Shown here: piece after piece, positions 44,914 to 56,320 of the stretch
How positions within the stretch are numbered: position 1 is the first letter of the stretch
Layout of the letters: every line of letters starts with the position of its first letter
Source of the DNA: Cryptomeria japonica
Taxonomy: Eukaryota > Streptophyta > Pinopsida > Cupressales > Cupressaceae
NCBI RefSeq assembly: GCF_030272615.1
Contig: NC_081406.1
Span: 236,883,922 to 236,947,921, forward strand
DNA: 64,000 bases
Direction: 5' to 3'
The notes under the pieces: model-generated
The model's input: the letters and a program-made list of their open reading frames with translations, nothing else
Told to the model about the DNA's origin: nothing
Databases searched by the model: none
Position numbers and translations under genes: made by a program

Positions 44914-47900
44914 TTATGACAACAATGAATAATACTTGTCAAAAACCGATTTATAGTCCTGCAAAAATTGTTTCATGGATAGAGACCAAGACTCAAGTAG
45001 GGAGGTTGCCACTTCTTTCTCTGTTTGCATCTAGGATACCTGTTCCTCCATGGCATCAACTATGCTCAACTCCTACGTAACTATTAAGGAATCCAGGTTC
45101 AGATAACACTTCTGAAGAATTTGCAGACATGGAAGTAAAACCAGTTGTAGCTTTTGCAAATCTCTAGACCATGTACTGATCTCTTGCTCCATTTTGGCTT
45201 ACTGGATCTGGAACCGGTGAATGGTTTGCCCATAAGTTGCAAAGGAATCATAGCGTGGCTTAAATGTACTCAAGTAGGACTGTAAGTCCATTTGAAGCTT
45301 TTTCTTTTGAGCTAACACATCATCGCAAAATAGATGGGTTTGACAGATTTTGCTTAGTAGCAAGTTTCCCTCATCCAAAGTGTCCCTTATATCCTTTTGG
45401 TCTTTCAGAAGTTCAGACCGGAGCTCATTCAACTTTTTCATGAGAGTAATGTTAAGAGCCTTTTGATGCTCTTTCTTGACATTTGCCTCAGCTGTTTCTT
45501 CCAAGCTTTGCACCTGATCATCCACTACAGTACATAGTAGTTTGAGCTGTGCTAGTGATGATTCAGTGTTAGGAAGATTGGTACTGGCGATCAACCGGTA
45601 AGGGTGTCTACAGTCGCCTGAATTATGTCTTGCTCCTTTTTCCTTTGAATGATTTCAAGGCGCTCTTGAGCAACCTTTGATGATCTGCATAAGCTTCGAC
45701 TCACTTGCAGACTGAAGATCGATAAGACTTGAGATATCAGCTGGTTTGGCTTGACTCCTAATTGCCTTCGGAGTCTCCATCTGTGTGCTCTTCATTGCTT
45801 CCACTGCCTTGTCTGCTTCTTCCTTCTTCATTTTCTATGCTTCCTTCTTCTGTTCTTGTGCCTTGTCTTCCTCTTCTTTCTTATTCCTCTCTGCTTCCTT
45901 CCTCTTCTCCTCTTCTTTCTCTTCCTCTTCCTTCTTCTTCTTTTCTTCCTCTTCCTTCTTCTTCTTTTCTTCCTCTTCCTTCTTCTTCTTCTCTTCCTTT
46001 TCCTCTTCTTCTTTCTTTTTCCTCTCATCTTCCTCTTTCCGCTTTTTCTCATCTTCATCTTTCCTTTTCTCCTCTTCCTCTTTTCTCTTCTCTTCCTCTT
46101 TCTTCTTTTTCTCATCTTCATCCCTCTTCTTCTTCTCTGTCTATTCCTCAACCGCTTCCTATGTGTCCTTGGCTTGCTCACTTCCCTATTTGGCTTGTTG
46201 CTCCTATTCTGTTCCTTCAGAAGGTATGTCCTGAGTGACATATTCTATGTCTAGTGCATCAACATCAATAGTGTCTATTGGTTCTTCAACCAGGTTTCCT
46301 TCTTCATCAAAAACTTCATCTAGTTTGGATACGACCGGTTCTTTTTCCGCTTGGAGGTTGGCCATTCGTGCTTTGTGAGAATTGATAGCATAGTCCATAT
46401 GTTGATGAGTGTCTTTTTCAACATCATCAATCCTCCCCTCTAACAGCCAGAGTCTTCTTCTCCTTGTGAAGAAGAATCCTCTATTCTGATCCAAAACATC
46501 AAATAATTCTGAATTTGAGAGGTCGGGAAAGTACTGTGCAAAGACTTTCTCCCTAATCTCCTGATCTTTTTCAATGGCAATGTGCCATTTATTATCTAAT
46601 GCTTTATATAAAGAATCCAGTGTCTGAGATTTAATATCTGATGGCGACCAGTCATTTTTACACAAATAAATAATGATTTCCTGTAATACTTCTTCTTTCT
46701 CCTCATCACTAAAATCATCATAATAACCTACTAAATCATGAAGTAATTTTCTCTTAATATTCTTTATTGTCCTTTGATAATGTGTCAAAGGTTTGTATGA
46801 GGAGATATCTGCTGCCGGTTCATTCTTCTTCATTTTCTTTGTTTGTCTTGCCTTCTTTGGCTTTTCATCAGACTCGGTCTCTTCAGAGCCCGGTTCATTT
46901 GACTTAGTCTTTCTTTTTCTTCCAAATACTTTTGCTGGTGCCACTTCTAGTTTCTTCTTTGCTGGTGACCGCTTGGTCACTTTTGGAGTTGTAGTAGTAG
47001 CCAGTGCCAATGCTGTAGGCACTGCCTTGGCTTTCTTTACTGCCAGTTCTTTTCCTTTCTTAACAGATGGTTCCTTGGCCAGTGCAATCCTCTCCAGATA
47101 GGTTCCGGTCCTTTTAGCCTTAGGATCAAGAGGCGAGGCAATAAGTGTTGAGGCATACCCTTCCAGTATATCATACATCACCTCATAGCCCATTGGCTCC
47201 ACTTCTTCCATTCTAGGCTCAACAGCCTCCATTAGGCATTTGTCCACCTAGATGGTGAAACAGATGTCATCTTCATATTTCTTAATGATGTCACCTGAGA
47301 TCTTTACCCTTTGACTCATCTTCCTTCTGAACTCATCAAAATATTTGTTTAGCACCTCAGGGTAACTGGTTCCGATGGCTTGTATGCTTTCCTTGATCTG
47401 CTTGGTTACAGGTTGGTCAGGAGACCACTGGACATCTCCTACTCTAGGAAAGTAGCCTTGGAAATAGGAAAACAACCCAACCAATAGTTGTCTGAACTTG
47501 AATCTCAGTGCATTATCCTATTTAATCGACTTCAGATTAGATAGGAGTTGCCTCTACATACCAGTGCATAGGTCAAATGATGTGTCCTCTTTAATCATCT
47601 GGTAAGTGGCATTTACCACTGCGGCAGATAGAGAATTAATCCTGCTGACTGAGAATGTTCTGTAGCCTATCACCATGCAGGTGTATTTCACCAAACCAAC
47701 CTTGATAGGACTAACTATCATACCCCGTGAGTCACTTGTTGAACTGGTGAGCTTGGCCATTTCTATTTTGCTTACTGTTCTTAGGGCTGGCATTTCTCCT
47801 GTGTTACAGAAACCGGTGACTACATGAATTACCTATGGTGTGATATCATGTGTCCTCTCTAGGTACATCTTGTCACCATGGACTCTGCTCAAAATGATCC

Positions 47901-48195
47901 TAATATGATCCTCTGTAAAGTCTTCCAGAAAGTATACTGCATTATGGAGTTTCTTCTTCTCTAGGATACTAAACTCCGGTTTGATTTTCTTGTCCTTGCC
48001 GCAAAATAAACCTAACTAGGTGTGAATAGCTAAAGACCCTAGGTCTTCTATTTTGCAATCAATATAATCTGAAATTCCCTCTGCAACTATGACTCCAGCC
48101 AGAACTTGTGATAAGGCATTATATTTGGACTTCCTTTGAATGAAACTTTCTGACTCAATGGATGTACTCGAGCTGGTATGAGATGTGGAAGCCAT
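44914..48195 (-). pseudogene. Extra ORF of element C, about 1,094 codons
   Basis: ATG 48195 starts MASTSHTSSSTSIESES. The frame is kept to a TAA at 44914, apart from two compensating shifts near 45600-45690. Internal stops: TAG at 48016, 47833, 47554, 47518, 47248, 46204, 46186, 46159, 46141, 45835, 45073 and 45031, and one TAA at 45199. Parts: a globular N-terminal region to about 47250; a Lys-rich linker (about 46850-47080); YKPLTHYQRTIKNIKRKLLH and a helical region; an acidic stretch; a Glu/Lys-only tract (45840-46140) encoded by CTT-rich repeats; a C-terminal coiled coil. Homologous by eye to 6311-9079. No known catalytic motif. The N-terminal part might be distantly related to putative plant transposon proteins, a weak guess. 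Confidence 0.78.
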
Positions 48196-48717
48196 TGTAA
48201 AGTATTTCAAGAACATGAAAAATACCTTTAAAATGCAAATTTAGGGCTTCCTGATTCTGCTTCACTCCACTCTCCGTCAATTGCCAAATCACCGCTTTGT
48301 GTTCTCCATGATCGCTTGCAAACTAAATTTGAATCTCCTTCAAGACTTGTCAATTTCTTGAAATCTTAGCTCAAATCGCCTTTTCTTCACTCTGCACTTT
48401 GAAAAACTTTTCTTCGCTCGAAAACAGATAGTGAGAAATGATTTGAAATATGCTTTTATACATGTCTCTCACCTACCGCCATTAATGCTCCTCTATTAGG
48501 GCATAAACCCTAATTTGCCTCTTTTACCATTTTCGATCTTCTGCCAAGCGACGGGTATCACATACCAGTTAAGGTCTTTTACCAGTGTAACTGGGGGTTC
48601 ACAAACATTTCACTATTTGCTCCCCCTAAGCCTCTTTGGAGCTTAGTTTGTTGGTTCCAATAATTCCACACTAGGTGTAGAAACCGGTTCCTCTTCCAAC
48701 ATTGTTGGTTTCTTCCT
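48196..48717 (-). promoter_or_regulatory. Gag/extra-ORF spacer with possible internal promoter
   Basis: 522 bp without long coding frames. On the minus strand a TATA-box-like tataaaagc (48460 down to 48452) lies about 257 bp before the ATG of the extra ORF, preceded by ttagggtttatgccctaa (near 48505-48522), which holds a telobox-like core and is itself palindromic. An own promoter for the extra ORF is plausible but unproven. Confidence 0.45.
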
Positions 48718-49920
48718 CTAGGTTTTGTTCATGTCTGCTTGAACTATTTCAACATCAATTTCTCCTTTCTGAGTGACCGGTATATCATCAGATATACTCT
48801 TTCTTCTTCTACAGAATCTTGCAATGTGACCCGGTTTGTTGCAGTGATAGCAAACCAATCCAGGTGCTCTCCAAGGTCCATTGTTCATGTTTCCATTCTT
48901 CTTTCTACATGTAGAAGCAGTGTGACCATGTCCATGACAAATCCAACAATTTTCTCTCCATCCTATTGCCGGTTGATAACCATTGTTGCCTAACTGATAA
49001 TTGTAAGCATTAAACCGGTTAGGGTTCCGGTTCACAAAAGATTCTGGACCAGCTCCTTGGGTCCTCTGAGGATATCTTCCGGTATTGTTCATGACAAACT
49101 TGCATTCAGATGCTCTATGCCCAAACTTGTTGCATGCATAACAATGACCATTTAACTTATTGGATCTAGGTGCATTGCTGATAAAATAAGGAAAATTATT
49201 GTAGGCTTTGCTCCTACATACATTGGCAGTGTGTCCTTCTTTAAGACAGTTAAAGCAAACAGGTTTGAATTTTTGCTTACCTTTTCCTTTGAGTGTTGGT
49301 TGCTTCTTTGATGCTTTAGCATTTGTTCCTGAGGATTCTTCTTCCTCCTATCCAGAGAAACCAAGTCCATTGGTATTCTTTACCGGTCTTGATGACTCAA
49401 GCTTTTGCTCTAGCTTGACAGTACTTTTGTTGAACTTAGCAAGTATTTCCTTTGACTCAGAGAGTTCTTTGGAAATAGCAGTATTTGACTCCATTAGGTT
49501 TGCATTTTCAGAGATGGCTATGTTCAGTTCATCTTGTACTCCTTCTTTTTCCATTCTGCTCTCATGAAGGTGAGAAGTCAATGCACTAATCTCTTGTTTC
49601 AACTTGGAGATCTCATGATCTCTGTCCTTTACCAGATCTTCAATTTTCCTTCGGTTCTCAAGCTCTTGACTAAACCGAAGAGTCAGTCCTTCCAACTCCT
49701 TTCTCAGATTGGAGTTTGAATCATTCAGCTTATTTACTTCTACAATCATGGCTTCCATATTTACTTCATCTTCAGAACTATTTTCAAATAGCTCCATCAG
49801 CTTCTCTGCATGTTCTCTCCTTTTTGCTTGAGATGCCATGTATTTGACCATAAGATCATCATAGGCTTTCTCAGACTGAGTGAGCCATTGAGTAAGTTCC
49901 CTCAAGGTGTATTCCCCCAT
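48718..49920 (-). pseudogene. gag: Element C Gag with coiled coil and four zinc knuckles (one TAG)
   Basis: ATG 49920, 36 bases after the PBS, starts MGEYTLRELTQWLTQSEKAY. The N-terminal half is a long coiled coil (ELEGLTLRFSQELENRRKIE...). The linker GLGFSG is followed by a TAG at 49348-49350, the only internal stop. The frame continues with four intact C-x2-C-x4-H-x4-C knuckles: CFNCLKEGHTANVC, CYACNKFGHRASEC, CWICHGHGHTASTC and CYHCNKPGHIARFC. It ends at TAG 48718. It resembles the C-terminal part of Sirevirus Gag, lacking an obvious N-terminal Gag core; the knuckles would bind RNA. Confidence 0.88.
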
Positions 49921-49956
49921 ATCTCTTTCCAAGTGGTTAAACTTATAGAAAGATTG

Positions 49957-49968
49957 GCTCTGATACCA
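49957..49968 (-). promoter_or_regulatory. Primer binding site of element C
   Basis: Minus-strand TGGTATCAGAGC, two bases from the LTR end; initiator tRNA-Met type. Confidence 0.9.
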
Positions 49969-49970
49969 AT

Positions 49971-51091
49971 TGATGAATATTAAGAGGGGGGGGTGAATCA
50001 GTATGCCAAAAACCTTTGTACTTAAACACTTAAACAGTCTGAAGATAAACCGGTAAAATAGTTTAACAGACAGACCGGTTATCACACATGCAAACCAAAA
50101 TGCAAATAAAGCATTCACCCACAAAAGAAATACAACCATAACACAAGATATTTGACATGGAAACCCAAATGGGAAAAACCACGGTGAGATGGAACTCACA
50201 AGCCACTATCTGCAGAACAGAAACTAGACCAGTTAAGGTCTTACAATGTTCTTCACCAGAACAGATCCTATTAGGAATCTCAATCTCTGTTAGGAGATAA
50301 GTCTGATTAAAGACTACCTTGTTAGAGGATTTTAGATTCACAGAAGTGAACCACCTTGTTAGAGGATTTTACAAAAGGCTTTTGGGCCTACCCGGTTAAG
50401 GGCTATAGACTTGTCAAAGATGTGAGTAATCAACAAGTGTTTGATCTATCTAATAGCACAAACTGCTTGGTTAGATCCAGTATAGCTCACTGTTAATGCA
50501 TTCTAGCATTACTTCAGTCTTTTCTATCTCTCTCTCAGTTACAACTTGATCTTCTTAGATAAGATTTCTCTTACAACAACTCAATAACCACTTTAAACCC
50601 TAGCACAACATAAACCCTTTCAGCAATAACCTAAAACCCTAGACATGATGTCCTTTTAAAGGAATCTGATTTCATGTCAGTCCAATAGGATTATATTACA
50701 ATTTCCTAGGTTCAATGAATCTAGACATACTCAGTAACACGATACAAAAAGTACCGTCAGTGTGTCAGCACCGTCAATCAATCAGTGGATTGGTAACTCA
50801 TCACAGAGTATTACCAGTTCATACAAAATATCGGTTGCTGGCTTGACAAAAATGAAGACTGGTAAGAATGTGTTATGCTACTTTTCTCCCTTGTACCACT
50901 TGAGATCTATGAACCACTTGGGGTCGACATGCCACTTCAGACCAGGAAACACATTCTGCAAAATCACCAATAGTCTAAAGACTAGAATACAACATACCAA
51001 TTGAGCTCTAGCTCATACATATAAAGGAGATCTCAATACAAGTGTGTGTCCATCAATGACAATCACAACATAAACATAAAAAATGCCAACA
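49971..51091 (-). repeat. 5' LTR of element C
   Basis: Plus strand TGATGAATATTAAGAGG to ATGCCAACA; matches the LTR at 43425-44584. It holds the poly-G form of the gattcacccccc tail next to the PBS side and the cassette gtggaaacccaaatggg near 50158. Confidence 0.93.
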
Positions 51092-51096
51092 AAGAA

Positions 51097-53221
51097 TAGC
51101 TACTCGAAACTTGGCCTCAGTAGATGATAATGTAATAACAAATTGCTTCTAGCAAGATCATGTAATGGGGCCAAAACAAAGATAAAAAAATAAATCCAGA
51201 AGTAGACTTTCAATCATCAACATCACTGGCCCAATTTGAGTTAATGAAGCCAACAACATGAGAGTCTCATGATGTACAATGAATGCCAAAGTGTGATGTG
51301 TCATGAATATACCTCAAGATACATTTGTTAGCCTTCTAGTAACTCTTATGTGGATCATAAGAGAAACAAGAGACTAGACCAACCACAAAGGAAAGATCGG
51401 GATGTGTTTGTATCAGGTACAAAAGATTGCCAACCAACTAGTTGTATAATGTAACATCAATTGAAGGAGTATAATAACTAGAAGACAACATAATACCTAA
51501 TTAAAATAGTATGGGGGAAGGCATGCAATAAAGCATCCCAAATATTTTAAGCATATAAAGAGCATACGTCTATTGACAAATATAAATCCCATCTAAAGAT
51601 TGAATAACCTAAAGACTAAGGAAGTAATGCAGACGACCGAGATCTATCATGACGAACCGCTCCATCAATGCTCTCTAAATACTATGAATCATGGAAGAAT
51701 AACTACTTGTAATAATGAAATCATCCGCATGCAAGACCAATATCAAAATATTTCCCTCCTATTGTTGAGTGGAAATCATGGGACCATAATGGCAATGTGA
51801 AAAATTGGTAGATAGTAGGAATGCATCCATGTTTTCATACCAAACCCAAGGAGCATGTTTAAGAGCATACAATGAACATTATAGCTTGCAAACAAGTGAT
51901 GAGTCTTGCACAAATCCATGTGAGTACTCCATATAGATCTCCTCATGAAGATCACCATGCAAGAAATCACTCTTCACTTCCATATGATATATTGATCATC
52001 CCTATGAAGTTGCAAGAGAAAGTACAAGGTGGATATAATCCAACTTGGCAACAAGAGAAAAGGTCTTGGAATAATCAATGCCCTCAACCTATGAAAACCC
52101 ATTACCAATAAGATGAGACTTATACTTATCAATAAAACCATCTACAAAATACTTGGTACGATACACCCAGTTGCACTACATCAAATTTATTCCCTTAGGA
52201 AGACGAACTAGATCCCAAGTGTGATTCTTCACCAGTGAAGAATACTCATCTACCATAGCCATATCCTACTCAAGAATTCCTACTACATCTAAAAACTTTT
52301 GAGGATTAGGTGAAATGGTCTAACTCATAAGAGAAACCCCAAAACACTCTAAACAAGTGTGACTAGAATCTAAAGGATTACCTACCCAATCTCTAGCTAG
52401 ATAAACAATATTGTCCAGGACCACTTGGGGGATGGAGGTGGTGGGGGCTCATTCAAAACACCTTCCTCATCCTTAGAAGGAAAATAATCCACAAGAAATG
52501 AAGGAGTAGGAAGTGTCAAAGAATCTAGTGATAGAGAGTACATCAGAGGATAGTGCTTAGCAAACTAGACATTAGTGGTTAGATCTTCATCTTCATGTAT
52601 TTCCTCTTTGCATCTAGAATAAAAGCCAAAGTTGCACTCTCAAAAGATTTGAATAGAGACACACCAAGCTTTTCATGAGACCAAGCCTCTTCAAGAGTCA
52701 AATGTCACAATTCCTTGTGAGGTATTTTATTCTGAATCTAATTAGCACTATTCATTGTCTCAACCCAAAAAGTAGCATCCATATCCTGAGATTGAATAAT
52801 GCAATTGCTATCTCTCGTAGTGTTTTATTATTCCTCTTCGTAACTCTATTGTGCCAAGGGGTATAAGAAACTACGAGCTGATGTAGGATGCCATCCTCAA
52901 CAAAAAGATCTTGAAATGCCTGATTAACATGCTCAATCCCATTATCTGTGTGTATCCATCGAATAGAAATACCATGATGATTCTCTAAAAATGCCTTGTA
53001 CCTCTTGTCAAAATCAAAGACATTACTATTGTACTTACACCCATGTATGCTTGGAGAAGTCATCACATACTCAGGCCCCAAAAAATATGAAGTCAAAAAG
53101 GACATGAGGTTGCTATGAATTAAATCCAAGGGTGTCTTAGCATGGTGGGCTCTGTTGTCAGTGATTTCAACTAGCCTGAATCGTGGGACAACCCCTACAA
53201 AATTTGTCCATTTCATAGCCC
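51097..53221 (-). pseudogene. pol: Copia D: integrase, RT and RNase H (decayed)
   Basis: Minus strand from 53216: DLIHSNLMSFLTSYF, then IRWIHTDNGIEHVNQAFQDL, then VTKRNNKTLREIA. The first catalytic Asp is Asn (HSN), the TDN Asp is kept, and the Glu expected in the VAERKN-type motif is Lys, so integrase is inactive. RT is heavily broken from about 52750 down to 51500. RNase H is visible near 51100-51430 (LVGNLLYLIQTHPDLSFVVG, SNWASDVDD, KSTSGFIF, VITLSTEAKF). The single long open frame is 52752-53216. Confidence 0.82.
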
Positions 53222-54777
53222 ATGTCCTCCAAGATTGGTCAACTTATCTCGTAAGTCATGTCAGTTTGCATCTTCATTTTTGTCGTTCTTTGTTTTCATG
53301 TTTTTTGCCTTAATCTTTTATTTCACCTTTTGACTGCACTTCGGGTTTTAAAACCCAAAATGCAGTGTTTCTTGTGTTTTCCTACACATCGGGTTTTAAA
53401 ACCCGAAGTGCAGTTTTGGTCTACAAAGTAATGCAGATTGGGAAATTTTTCTCGACCTGTAGGTCTGCTTAAGTGCAGGTCGGGAAATTTTTCCCGACCT
53501 GCGGGTCTACCTATGTGCAGGTCAGGAATTTTTTCTCCACTTGCAGGTCTGCCTTGGTGCAGGTCGGAAAATTTTTCCCGACCTCCCGATCTGTCTATGT
53601 TTTCCCAACCTGCAACCTAGGTTTTTCCCAACTGTAGATTGAGTTTTAAAACCTAACCTGCAGCCTTGACCTACCCAAGTGCAAATCGGGTTTTAAAACC
53701 CGATCTACTTATTTTTCAGTCTTTTTGTCTAAGGGTAATTTTGATCTTTCAGACATTATTTTGGATCTTTGAAGTTGGTGATCTGATGGTGAATGTCGAT
53801 TTTTCTTGATGAAAATGTTACAGATTTTGGCGGATGACTTATCTTTCTCCAAGTAAATCCAGAGGGAAGAAAATGAAGAATAAAGTGTCCCCATTGACAC
53901 TATCTTTTCATGTAGTTGTATTATTAGTTACTGGAAATTTTCTTGCAGTTGCATTTTCATTTTATGCAGTAGATGTAGTCAAATAGGACTCTGTAGTTTC
54001 ATTAGTCAACTGCACCTAGATTTTTCTCCACTCCTTTCCTATAAAAGGAGGAACCTCATTTGTAAATATTTATCTTTTATTATGCTAAGCAAGACTCTGC
54101 CAAAATTTTGCCTCAACAAAGACTTTGAGCTTTTGATGTAAAGATTGATTCAAGGAAGTAAAGATAGAAATCCGCTAGTTTCCAAACTTTGTGTTGGGTC
54201 AAAGATTGTGTTTATGATTGAATTGATCTTATGTCCAGTTCTCATAATCATTTCCTAAATACTTGAATCTTATTGGTGATATTGTTTGTGTGGGTAAGAG
54301 AACTTTCAATTGTGATAAGTAGACTTTGTGCTATTTGCATATTTGGGAAATCTTCTGATAGTTAAGTGATTACATAGTAAGCTTTGTATTTCTATTAATT
54401 TATCATAGTTTTTAGGAAAATTAATCGCATCTTGGAGACTTTGAGCTACAAGTTGTGATTATAGTTGTAATTGTGGTGATTAAAGTAAGTTGCACTCACG
54501 TAAGACTTTGAGCTTACATAATTGTTGAGATATTAAAAAATCATTGTAAAGAAGTTCTATTAATTGTTAGTTTTGTTAGTTGTAAGAAATATCATCAAGT
54601 GAAGAGAGATATATTAATTCTGAAAAAAGAGAATTACATTCCCTAAGCTTACGTCTAAATTTAATTTCAAAGATGTTGAAATACCCTTGATGAGAGGAAA
54701 GACTTTGTCTTAGCATAGCTATGTGTGAAATACATATTTTGGCATTGGTACGCCGATGACAAAATATTCACCCAACA
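53222..54777 (-). repeat. Solo LTR (about 1.56 kb) in copia D
   Basis: On the minus strand it starts TGTTGGGTGAATATTTTGTC (at 54777). The other end is near 53222; one base is ambiguous. Flanks gagct and gggct (minus strand) make a 5-bp TSD with one mismatch. The copia D frame continues across (FFPLARA, then MKWTNFVG). It contains a striking array of palindromes. Confidence 0.72.
53341..53703. repeat. Palindrome array in the solo LTR
   Basis: TCGGGTTTTAAAACCCGA, an 18-bp perfect palindrome, occurs at 53389-53406 and 53686-53703, with an imperfect copy at 53341-53358. Between them are four units of about 42 bp built on gcaggtcgggaaatttttcc. The unit at 53475-53502 has a perfect 13-bp stem (GCAGGTCGGGAAA) with a two-base loop. 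Confidence 0.93.
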
Positions 54778-56320
54778 AGCTCTAGCTAAAGGGAAAAAAT
54801 GGTGATGCTTGTCATGAACACAACCTCGTTAAATACCATCTATGCAAGAAATTTTAGGTAAACTAAGCACTAATGATTGAGTGCTCATCTATTGTAGATA
54901 CATGTAGTTGACATGACCAAATTATTCATGCTAAATATTACTCACTAAGTCCACATGAGCTATGAAGGAATAACCAACAAGACCTGGACTCTCAAAACCA
55001 TCAAAGAAGTATAATTGAGATGTGAAATCAACACTCCCAGTAGCCACAATAACATTAGGATCATGGAGGTCTTTGATAACCACATCATGTGGTGTAAACT
55101 CAACTATCTTACCCATCCCAAAATGACCAATTTGATACATTGAGAGAAGATTGGTGGATATGAAAGGAACAACAAGCATATCTTGAAGAAAACCTTCCCA
55201 AAGTTGAATAATGCTTGAACCAACAACTAAAACTTGAGATGAATCCCCCAATACAATATGTGAAGTTCTATAATTTGAGATAGAGGCAACTAGGTCCTCA
55301 AAGTGTGGCATATGGTGAGAATCATTAGAATCAAGTATCCAAGTAGTAGTTGAAGGCAAGGTTTGTGCTGAAAGTGTTAAACATTTGCCTATGTGTGAAG
55401 AAGAAGACTTAGGAGATAAAACATGATGTTGTTGCATGACCTACTCTAAAGCCTTTAGTCTCTTCCAATATTTGGTGATTGAATGTCCCTCCTTTCCATA
55501 AAAATTGCAAGGCTCACCTGACTTCTTCGTCATCTTGGAGGAAGAATAACCAGACTTAGAAGAATTACTAGGTGGTGGAGTGGATTTGAAGTGTCAATTT
55601 AACTACTAAGGGGACTTGGAGGGACTCTCACTGTCTAATGAAGAATGTGTCTTAGGCTTTGACTTCTTCTTTTGTTTTCCCTTAGAGGGTTGTTCAACCA
55701 AGGCCTGGGAAGAGGAACCAGTAACTAAATCTCATTGAGACAATAAAGCATGTTCCCTAGTCAATCACTCACAAAAGACCTCAAAAGAGGGAAAAGAGAA
55801 GGTTGTGCCCATAACATCCATGGAGGCATAAAATCTAGAAGCGAAGACCTAGAAAGACCCTCAAAGCTTAGGCAAAATTAAGTAGACACACTCTTTTTCA
55901 CTTTTCTTCTTTACACATTTATATACACTAAAGATATGAGTGATTTGAACTTGTCCATAAAGTCATCAATAAAAGGAAAGGAATTAGGTACCAATGTGGT
56001 CAACTCCATCTCCAGCTGCATCTTTTTTAACTCATTAATCATCCTAAAAATATCCTTGAACTTAGTCCACATGGCTCGAGGAGTAGTGGAAGACTCAAGG
56101 TGAAATGGGAGACTATCAAAAACATCTGTGGAAATCAATCTGATAGCCTCATCCATCTTTTTTTTGTGCTAAAAAACCTCAAATCAATTCTCCAAGGTTG
56201 GTTGGGTCTCATCCACGGTAGACCACAAACCCCTAGACATGAGAAATCTAGTCATGTGATCCTTCTAGGTGTGATAATTATGGGGAATGAAATAAATGAT
56301 AGATTCTTCCATAGGGTTGT
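54778..56320 (-). pseudogene. gag: Copia D: Gag, protease and pre-integrase region
   Basis: Gag remnants from about 56270 (DHMTRFLMSRGLWSTVDETQ) and in the open frame 56156-55911 (MDEAIRLISTDVFDSLPFH, KMQLEMELTTLVP). The zinc knuckle near 55480-55520 reads CNFYGKEGHSITKYW: the second and fourth Cys are Tyr. The protease in the frame 55437-54931 reads WILDSNDSHHM, where the Gly-Ala after Asp-Ser has changed. A pre-integrase piece (LPKISCIDGI, GCVHDKHHHFFPLARA) leads up to the solo LTR. Several stops. Confidence 0.8.

Larger units (their letters stand above)
43425..51091 (-). mobile_element. Element C: complete pol-less LTR retrotransposon with Gag and extra ORF, TSD aagaa
   Basis: Two LTRs (43425-44584 and 49971-51091) flank a 5.4-kb internal region, with the perfect TSD aagaa at 43420-43424 and 51092-51096. 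The PBS (49957-49968) and polypurine tract (44585-44596) are in the right places. The interior codes only for a Gag with four zinc knuckles (48718-49920) and a large extra ORF (44914-48195). No protease, integrase, RT or RNase H was found, so it would need another element's enzymes. Similar to the published TR-GAG class, but with an added ORF. Multiple purine tracts and Gag style point to Sirevirus ancestry. Confidence 0.9.
41470..56320 (-). mobile_element. Copia retrotransposon D with three nested insertions
   Basis: Reading the minus strand from about 56320: Gag, protease, integrase, RT, RNase H, polypurine tract, then a short 3' LTR (41470-41770). The 5' LTR and PBS were not found, so the 5' end is probably truncated. 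The coding region is split by a solo LTR (about 53222-54777), element C (43425-51091) and another solo LTR (42247-43353). Removing them restores the order of domains. Confidence 0.82.

Noticed and set aside
45751-46254. Long plus-strand open frames rich in Leu, Phe and Ser
   Set aside because: They are antisense to the Glu/Lys tract of the minus-strand extra ORF; the low-complexity CTT repeat keeps several frames open by chance.
44914-48195. TAG as a recoded or readthrough codon
   Set aside because: Attractive because stops are nearly all TAG, but a TAA (and in the second copy a TGA) also interrupts the frame, and CHG decay of CAG explains the bias without a new code.
53438-53620. Repeat protein frame (GNFSRP-type units)
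   Set aside because: It is the translation of the palindromic 42-bp array in a non-coding solo LTR.
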